Shown here in pieces: positions 7,534-11,749 of a DNA stretch of 11,749 nucleotides (its first letter is position 1; each line of letters begins with the position of its first letter). A program made the translations under genes and the position numbers. The stretch is from assembly GCA_900548485.1 (NCBI GenBank), contig URKL01000029.1:1-11749 (forward strand), written 5' to 3'. This DNA is from an uncultured Succinatimonas sp. (GTDB lineage: Bacteria > Pseudomonadota > Gammaproteobacteria > Enterobacterales > Succinivibrionaceae). The notes under the pieces were generated by a model, which was not told the origin of the DNA, searched no databases, and was given only the letters and a program-made list of their open reading frames with translations.

Positions 7534-7546
7534 AGCATTTTAAATT

Positions 7547-8380
7547 TTAATTAAGATTATTTTCTTCGATTAACTTATTGATGGTGCCATCTGCAAGCCA
7601 ACCTTTGATGAGGTTATCAACATAGGCAGATAAACCTGAACCTTTCTTAGTTACAGCACCGTACTCTTGCGGAGAGAACTGCTCTGGCAGATAAGAACGA
7701 CCCTTGGTGTTGTAAACTGCTAAAATAGACTTATCAACGCAGAAGGCTTGAACCTCATTGGCGCTTAAAGCAGTAGAGATTGCCGGGTAGTCATCAAACT
7801 GATGGAACTTTACACCGTCAGACCAAGTAGCAGGATCAAAGTTTGCATAATCAAAGTCCTTGCCTTCAATAACCTTTGCCTCAATCATAGCCTGAGTTAA
7901 AGCACGAGCTGAGGATGAACCTGAGGAAACACCAACAGTCTTGCCCTTTAAGTCAGCGATGGACTTAATACCACTGCTGTCTTCAACTAAAACAGAAACA
8001 TGATCGGTAAAGTAAGGAGTAGAGAAGTCCCAGTGCTGTTTACGCTCTTCGGTGATGGTGAAAGTAGCTAAAACAACATCTAAGTCACCTGAATCAATAA
8101 GCTCTGAACGAGTTGCTGCAGTTACAGTAGTAAACTCAACATCAACACCCATGCTATCGGCGATCATTTGAGCTAAGGAGTCTTCTAAACCTGTATATTC
8201 ACCGGTTAAAGGGTCTTGGAAGCTAAAGCCGATAACAGCATTCTTAACACCAACCTTTAAAACACCACGATCCTGAATAGCTTTTACCTCAGGGATATCG
8301 GAAGTAGCGGCAAAAGCCTGAGAGGTCATTAAGACTGAAGCTGCAACAGCTGCACTTAAGACTTTAGATAAATAACGCAT
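7547..8380 (-). CDS. peb1A: Peb1-like periplasmic amino-acid-binding protein (SBP family 3, probable aspartate/glutamate)
   Basis: A 277-residue secreted binding protein. It has a clear Sec signal peptide (MRYLSK, hydrophobic core 8-18) with probable cleavage after AFA at 22-24. The mature part shows the SBP_bac_3 pattern: LKVGVKN (41-47), GLEDSLAQMIADSMG (64-78), Thr90-Arg91, which would hold the ligand carboxylate, ATFTITEERK (105-114), FSTPYF (119-124), LKGKTVGV (144-151), FDDYPAISTAL (195-205) and FCVDKSIL (213-220). From memory these match Campylobacter jejuni Peb1a closely, including the ATFTIT-ERK and VDKSIL segments; Peb1a binds aspartate and glutamate. About 16 extra residues lie around 168-190 compared with Peb1a. 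The start is supported by AAGGAG 8 bases upstream. It lies second in the operon, 16 bases after the ATPase gene. Ligand identity is inference. Confidence 0.93.
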   Translation of the reverse strand: MRYLSKVLSAAVAASVLMTSQAFAATSDIPEVKAIQDRGVLKVGVKNAVIGFSFQDPLTGEYTGLEDSLAQMIADSMGVDVEFTTVTAATRSELIDSGDLDVVLATFTITEERKQHWDFSTPYFTDHVSVLVEDSSGIKSIADLKGKTVGVSSGSSSARALTQAMIEAKVIEGKDFDYANFDPATWSDGVKFHQFDDYPAISTALSANEVQAFCVDKSILAVYNTKGRSYLPEQFSPQEYGAVTKKGSGLSAYVDNLIKGWLADGTINKLIEENNLN

Positions 8381-8396
8381 AATAATCTCCTTTTCT

Positions 8397-9131
8397 CTAG
8401 TGTTTGAGTATTTTGCCTAAGAATTGCTTTACACGCTCATGTTGAGGGTTATTAAAGAAGTGTTCAGGAGTACCCTCTTCAACAATTTGGCCATCTGCCA
8501 TAAAGACTACACGATCAGCTACTTGTTTTGCAAAGCCCATTTCGTGGGTAACAACCACCATAGTGATATTAGATTCTTTAGCAAGCTTAACCATTACATC
8601 TAAAACTTCCTGAATAGTTTCAGGATCTAAGGCTGAGGTAGGCTCATCAAAGAGAATGATTTTACTCTGACAGCATAAAGCACGAGCAATAGCGATACGC
8701 TGTTGCTGACCACCTGATAAAGTGGAAGGGTAAACATGAGCTTTATCTTTAAGACCAACTACGCCTAGATAATGCATGGCTAGCTCTGTAGCCTCTTTTT
8801 TGGATTTTCCATGAATTTTAACTGGAGCTAAGGTGAGATTAGTTAAAACATCTAAGTGAGGATAAAGATTGAATGATTGGAAAACCATAGACTCGTAATC
8901 ACGAATGATCTTAGTTTTATTCTTTGCTGTTAATTCATGTCCATCAATATAAACATGGCCTGAGGTTGGAACTTCTAAGAAGTTCATGCAACGTACAGTT
9001 GTAGATTTTCCAGATCCTGAAGGTCCGATAATTACCAATTTTTCACCTTCAGCAACTTCAAGATTAACGTCTTTTAATACATGAAGATCACCGAAGAATT
9101 TATTGATATGGTCAAGCTTAATCATCGCCAT
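8397..9131 (-). CDS. Amino-acid ABC transporter ATPase (GlnQ/PebC family)
   Basis: A 244-residue cytosolic nucleotide-binding subunit, the typical length for polar amino-acid importers. All ATPase motifs are intact: Walker A GPSGSGKS (36-43), Q-loop Gln85 in [11 protein letters not shown], signature LSGGQ (138-142), Walker B IILFDEP (158-164) with Glu163, D-loop SALD (166-169), and switch His196 in VVTHEM. It powers uptake by the two downstream permeases and the Peb1-like binding protein. The ATG at 9131 has AGGG about 10 bases upstream; the second in-frame ATG at 9125 would be 16 bases away and is less likely. It is the first gene of the operon, and the promoter should lie in the AT-rich region upstream. 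Confidence 0.96.
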   Translation of the reverse strand: MAMIKLDHINKFFGDLHVLKDVNLEVAEGEKLVIIGPSGSGKSTTVRCMNFLEVPTSGHVYIDGHELTAKNKTKIIRDYESMVFQSFNLYPHLDVLTNLTLAPVKIHGKSKKEATELAMHYLGVVGLKDKAHVYPSTLSGGQQQRIAIARALCCQSKIILFDEPTSALDPETIQEVLDVMVKLAKESNITMVVVTHEMGFAKQVADRVVFMADGQIVEEGTPEHFFNNPQHERVKQFLGKILKH

Positions 9132-9178
9132 GACTGTTTCGCCCTTTTAACTAGTGTTTGTAATCAAAATGTGAGTTC

Positions 9179-9207
9179 AGTATATATTTACAAAAGCATT
9201 TATGCTT
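9179..9207 (-). promoter_or_regulatory. Candidate promoter with overlapping palindrome for the amino-acid ABC operon
   Basis: On the - strand, TATACT (9179-9184) is a good -10 box about 48 bases upstream of the ATPase ATG. There is no convincing -35 at 16-18 bases. Instead the expected -35 position is covered by the perfect palindrome AAGCAT-TT-ATGCTT (9194-9207), where a regulator could bind. The -10 and palindrome are seen; their role is inferred. Confidence 0.35.
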
Positions 9208-9412
9208 GATTTAAAATAAAAGCACTCATTTAGTGCATTAAATTTTAATAAAAAATAAGCCAAATTTCGATAGGATATTAAATATTATTAAGTAATAAAT
9301 AGATTTTTAATCCCAAAAAAGAAGATTATTTAAAAAAATAAAATGATAAAGTGCGTATTAAATTAGTGCGTAAAAATATATTGTATAAAATTTATGTTTT
9401 GTTTTAGATCAT

Positions 9413-9434
9413 AAAACCGGCAAAAGCCGGTTTT
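9413..9434 (-). terminator. Intrinsic terminator after dsbB
   Basis: AAAACCGGC (9413-9421) and GCCGGTTTT (9426-9434) form a perfect 9-bp stem with a four-base loop, starting a few bases after the dsbB stop (TAA at 9438-9440). On the - strand the GC core is followed by TTTTAT. It separates the nhaB-dsbB unit from the ABC operon. The hairpin is symmetrical enough to act on both strands. Confidence 0.8.
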
Positions 9435-9437
9435 TCT

Positions 9438-9986
9438 TTAATGATAGTATCTGTCGTAGCGACTGTATCTTTGACTTTTAACTAGGAAAGATAAGAGTAT
9501 CAATATGGAAGAAAGGACTCCGCATACATAGATGATGATTAACCACTGTGGCATAGATAAGGAGAGAAAACTCCAATCTAAAGGACCACAACTGCCACTT
9601 GGTTTAAACATCCAAGGTAACCACTCATCAAGCTTTAAAAAGTCAGGGAAAGAAGCGTTTAATTTGCAAGTACTAGCGAAGATATTAGTATTTGCTTGAG
9701 CGCTATCATAGTGTTCAACAGCAGTAAAGAATCCCCCTAAAGATGAGAATAAAAAGACAAAAACTGCAATTAATCTAAAAAACCAAAAGGGGGCAGTGAG
9801 GAAACCTATTAGGCCTGCAAGGATAAATCCTAAAAACCAGGCCCTTTCATAGACACAATTGACACAGGGATCAAGGTGTAAGCCATATTGAAAATATAGT
9901 CCCGCTCCTTCAAGGCTGATACCTAAAAGTATCAGCAAAAGCCAACAAAATCTAGTGCGGGAAAATTCTTTAATAAACCGTAACAC
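9438..9986 (-). CDS. dsbB: Disulfide bond formation protein B (quinone-linked DsbA oxidase)
   Basis: A 182-residue inner-membrane protein with four helices. It reoxidises periplasmic DsbA and passes electrons to quinone. The essential residues are present: the first periplasmic pair Cys41-Val-Asn-Cys44, followed by VYER with the quinone-contacting Arg48 at the same number as in E. coli, and the second pair Cys107 and Cys133. Between the second pair lies FPDFLKLDEWLPWMF, close to the E. coli loop. The start is a GTG at 9986, supported by AAGGAG (9995-10000) 8 bases upstream and by MLRFIKEFSR aligning with the family N-terminus. It lies 24 bases after nhaB, an order also known in E. coli, and probably shares its transcript. 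The tail after about residue 170 is basic and tyrosine-rich (SQRYSRYDRYYH). Confidence 0.96.
   Translation of the reverse strand: MLRFIKEFSRTRFCWLLLILLGISLEGAGLYFQYGLHLDPCVNCVYERAWFLGFILAGLIGFLTAPFWFFRLIAVFVFLFSSLGGFFTAVEHYDSAQANTNIFASTCKLNASFPDFLKLDEWLPWMFKPSGSCGPLDWSFLSLSMPQWLIIIYVCGVLSSILILLSFLVKSQRYSRYDRYYH
9915..9936. repeat. 8-bp inverted repeat inside the dsbB 5' coding region
   Basis: GCTGATAC (9915-9922) and GTATCAGC (9929-9936) are a perfect inverted repeat with a six-base spacer, about 17 codons into dsbB. CTGATAC also occurs on the - strand in the nhaB-dsbB junction. No T-run follows on the - strand, so it is not a terminator. A role in mRNA folding is possible but unproven. Confidence 0.4.
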
Positions 9987-10010
9987 CTTGATATCTCCTT
10001 AGACAGTGTA

Positions 10011-11603
10011 TCAGTGTGCGACGGCTGACTTGACTACCTCCGCCGCATGTTCAATCTCGCCGGAAGTGATCCAGCCCATATCAATATACCACTGAGTGAG
10101 ATCTGGTAAAAGAACTGATGTTCCGATGAGACCTACAATAGTTAAAACAATGGTATATGGTAAGGCCATCCACATCATGCGCATGTAAGGAAGTCTTACG
10201 AGTGGAGCTATGGCTGAGGTTAAAAGGAATAAGAAGGCAGCCTGACCATTAGGGGTAGCAACTGACGGTAAGTTAGTACCAGCGTTAATAGCGATAGCTA
10301 AGTCATTGTAGTGCTCGCCTGTAATAATGCCGTTAACTAAAGCTGCGTGTACCTGCTCAATATAGATGGTAGCTACGAAGACGTTATCTGATACTGAGGA
10401 AATAATACCGTTAGCTAAGTAGAAGATCGGAATCTGAGCTTCTCTTGGTACAGAGAATACCCACTCGATGAACGGGATGAATAAGCCTTGCTCAGCGATA
10501 ACAGTAACAATAACGAAGAATACGCACAATAAAGAGCAGAATGGCATGGACTCAGTGAAGGCCTTACCAACTTCTTCTTCAGTGGTGATACCGCAGAGGG
10601 TAGTAGCTAAAACAATGATGGATAAACCGATTAAACCTACAGCTGCAAAGTGGAAGGCTAAGGCAATAACTAACCAAATACAGCAAGCGGCCTGGACACC
10701 TAACTTTAACTTGTCACGAATAGTGAGGTTTTCAGAATAGATTTGATCTTGACGTACTAAAACCTTGTAAACAGACTCAGGCATCTTTGCACCAAAGCCA
10801 AACCAACCTAATTTCTCAACAACTAAGCAAGTAGCAAAACCGAAGAAGAAGATAGGAATGGATACCGGAGACATACGAATGAAGAATTCGACGAAGGACC
10901 AACCGGAGACATTACCTACGATTAAGTTCTGTGGCTGACCTACTAAGGTTGCAACACCACCGATGGTGGTACCAACGGCTGCATGCATCAAGATAGAACG
11001 TAAGAAAGCACGGAAATCTTCGAGATCTTTTTTATATTCATCAGGTACAAAGTGATCGTCAGATAAACGAGAGGTTGCGGCATCACCACAAATGAAAGTG
11101 TGATAAACCCTATATAAGCCCATACATACGGCAATGATAACTGCCAAAACGGTTAAAGCATCAACGAATGCTGCTAAGAAACCGCCTACAAAGCAGAAAA
11201 GGAAGGCAATCATGACGTGGGAACGAACTTTTACTAAGATCTTAGAGAAGATGAAAAGTAAGAAATCACGCACAAAGTGAATACCACCTAACATGAACAT
11301 AAGCAATAACAGAACTTCTAAGTTATTGAAAATTTCATGTTTGACGCCGTCCATAGTACACATTCCTAGGAAGCAGGCTTCAATAGCTAAAAGACCACCT
11401 GGTTGTAGTGGATAACATTCAAGCGCCATAGCTAAAGTGAAAATAAATTCACCAACTAATACCCAACCGCACACAAACGGAGAAATCATAAATAAGATCG
11501 GGTTAATGATAAGGCAGGCTAAAATAAACAACTTGTACCAGACCGGCGCAGTACCCATAAAGTTTAGGGCAAACGCCTTGGGCGCGGTGAGATTTGCTGA
11601 CAT
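10011..11603 (-). CDS. nhaB: Na+/H+ antiporter NhaB
   Basis: A 530-residue inner-membrane antiporter that expels Na+ in exchange for protons; E. coli NhaB is 513. From memory it is colinear with NhaB along its whole length: VWYKL (21-25), LEVLLLLMFM (95-104), FVDALTVLAV (146-155) with conserved membrane Asp148, GVATLVGQPQNLI (216-228), KAFTESMPF (347-355), SSVSDNVFVATIYI (402-415) and NAGTNLPSVATPNGQ (440-454). The ATG at 11603 gives an N-terminus of the expected length. It has no convincing Shine-Dalgarno, and the DNA directly upstream is a fragment of an unrelated nucleotidyltransferase gene. The original nhaB leader may therefore have been lost. dsbB follows 24 bases downstream. Confidence 0.97.
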   Translation of the reverse strand: MSANLTAPKAFALNFMGTAPVWYKLFILACLIINPILFMISPFVCGWVLVGEFIFTLAMALECYPLQPGGLLAIEACFLGMCTMDGVKHEIFNNLEVLLLLMFMLGGIHFVRDFLLFIFSKILVKVRSHVMIAFLFCFVGGFLAAFVDALTVLAVIIAVCMGLYRVYHTFICGDAATSRLSDDHFVPDEYKKDLEDFRAFLRSILMHAAVGTTIGGVATLVGQPQNLIVGNVSGWSFVEFFIRMSPVSIPIFFFGFATCLVVEKLGWFGFGAKMPESVYKVLVRQDQIYSENLTIRDKLKLGVQAACCIWLVIALAFHFAAVGLIGLSIIVLATTLCGITTEEEVGKAFTESMPFCSLLCVFFVIVTVIAEQGLFIPFIEWVFSVPREAQIPIFYLANGIISSVSDNVFVATIYIEQVHAALVNGIITGEHYNDLAIAINAGTNLPSVATPNGQAAFLFLLTSAIAPLVRLPYMRMMWMALPYTIVLTIVGLIGTSVLLPDLTQWYIDMGWITSGEIEHAAEVVKSAVAH

Positions 11604-11698
11604 GAAGTTACTTCAATTTTTATCATCGGTTTTGGAATGTCACTCGCCACGGAAGCAATACGAGTTCCCTTTCCTCCTGCCATAATCACTACTTTCAT
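11564..11698 (-). pseudogene. 5' fragment of a sugar-phosphate nucleotidyltransferase gene, truncated at the nhaB start
   Basis: On the - strand an ATG at 11698, with AAGGA 8 bases upstream, starts MKVVIMAGGKGTRIAS, then a VASD stretch and IPKPMIKIE. This is the canonical N-terminus of NTP_transferase enzymes, with the nucleotide-binding GGKGTR (8-13) and the PKP motif (22-24). Homology seems to end at about residue 29 (near 11612). The frame then runs VTSCQQISPRPRRLP, out of frame into nhaB, and stops at 11564-11566. Functional enzymes of this family have well over 200 residues, so this is a remnant of about 29 codons. It overlaps nhaB by 40 bases. It could still be translated as a short leader peptide. 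An assembly chimera is an alternative explanation. Confidence 0.7.
11603..11615. repeat. 13-bp palindrome abutting the nhaB start codon
   Basis: TGAAGTTACTTCA is a perfect palindrome around a single central base. It covers the first base of the nhaB start codon (read on the - strand) and the 12 bases upstream. It lies exactly where the nucleotidyltransferase homology ends. It could be an operator, an RNA hairpin hiding the start, a recombination trace, or chance. Confidence 0.4.
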
Positions 11699-11722
11699 AT
11701 TTTCAGTCCTTCGGTGTATAAT
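11694..11722 (+). promoter_or_regulatory. Candidate rightward promoter leaving the window
   Basis: TTCATA (11694-11699, four of six matches to TTGACA) lies 17 bases before a perfect TATAAT (11717-11722). It points away from nhaB toward whatever lies right of the window. The -35 box overlaps the start codon region of the nucleotidyltransferase fragment on the other strand. The downstream gene is not visible, so this is a sequence match only. Confidence 0.35.
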
Positions 11723-11737
11723 CTTCGGGTGTATAAT
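11709..11737. repeat. Tandem 14/15-bp direct repeat carrying two TATAAT boxes
   Basis: CTTCGGTGTATAAT (11709-11722) is followed without a gap by CTTCGGGTGTATAAT (11723-11737), identical except for one extra G. Each copy ends in a consensus -10 box on the + strand; on the - strand each reads ATTATACAC. It lies immediately upstream of the nucleotidyltransferase fragment. Confidence 0.85.
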
Positions 11738-11749
11738 GGATTACTCTTG

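Larger units (their letters stand above)
9132..9437. other. AT-rich intergenic region upstream of the ABC operon
   Basis: These 306 bases contain no credible coding frame. They hold the dsbB terminator (9413-9434) and a possible - strand promoter nearer the ATPase gene (TATACT, 9179-9184). Short repeats are also present: the palindrome AAGCATTTATGCTT (9194-9207), the inverted repeat GCACT-N5-AGTGC (9222-9236), the palindrome TTATTA-AG-TAATAA (9285-9298), and a direct repeat GTGCGTA at 9351-9357 and 9366-9372. The length and repeats suggest regulated expression, but no known operator consensus was recognised. Confidence 0.6.

Noticed and set aside
9132..9437. Small RNA, riboswitch or ArgR box in the ABC upstream region
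   Set aside because: No GC-rich structured element other than the dsbB terminator and no match to an ArgR, FNR or CRP consensus beyond half-sites. The AT bias alone explains most short repeats.
10468..10740. 90-codon + strand frame inside nhaB
   Set aside because: It is the complement of well-conserved NhaB helices and has no ribosome binding site or recognisable domain.
11437..11685. 82-codon + strand frame over the nhaB start and upstream fragment
   Set aside because: It is antisense to NhaB, which is colinear with known NhaB, and to the nucleotidyltransferase fragment. Its own product shows no family features.
1..11749. CRISPR array, defence system, transposon ends or phage genes
   Set aside because: No regularly spaced repeats, no transposase or integrase motifs and no defence-type domains were seen. 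The only mobile-looking signal is the nucleotidyltransferase fragment at the right edge.

Overview
The window reads as chromosomal DNA from an AT-rich gammaproteobacterium, probably an anaerobic, gut-associated one of the Succinivibrionaceae type. That placement is inference from three things: an adjacent nhaB-dsbB pair (the arrangement known in E. coli and relatives), heavy use of TTA and other A/T-ending codons, and a set of organic-acid and amino-acid importers. No rRNA, tRNA, CRISPR array, transposase or phage gene was seen.

Layout on the + strand. Positions 2-1591 hold the end of a TRAP transporter operon: the C-terminal part of the small permease (dctQ, cut by the window edge) and the complete large permease dctM, closed by a strong intrinsic terminator at 1612-1659. 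An extended -10 promoter at 1711-1719 then starts a compact three-gene operon (1766-5275). It encodes an ArnT/GT39-like membrane glycosyltransferase, an SDR sugar-nucleotide epimerase resembling UDP-glucuronate 4-epimerases, and a TatD-family metal-dependent nuclease. The genes overlap or almost touch. The first two suggest making a nucleotide sugar and moving a lipid-linked sugar onto an envelope acceptor. A terminator-like hairpin lies inside the first codons of the TatD gene.

Layout on the - strand. A bidirectional terminator (5322-5358) separates the + operon from a convergent - strand operon, transcribed from 9131 down to 5368. Its order is ATPase, Peb1-like periplasmic binding protein, permease, permease, cytidylate-kinase-like protein. 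The first four genes match in kind and order the Campylobacter Peb1 aspartate/glutamate ABC system as I recall it. A stem-loop follows the binding-protein gene and may set the high binding-protein to permease ratio. About 300 AT-rich bases upstream (9132-9437) hold the likely promoter region, several short repeats and the dsbB terminator.

Further right, nhaB (Na+/H+ antiporter) and dsbB (quinone-linked disulfide oxidase) form a - strand pair. Directly upstream of nhaB lies an orphan 5' fragment of a sugar-phosphate nucleotidyltransferase gene, complete with its own Shine-Dalgarno and the GGKGTR signature. It breaks off a few codons before the nhaB ATG. Beyond it, a tandem 14/15-bp repeat carries two TATAAT boxes facing right out of the window. 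This junction is the most unusual part of the window and looks like a recombination scar.
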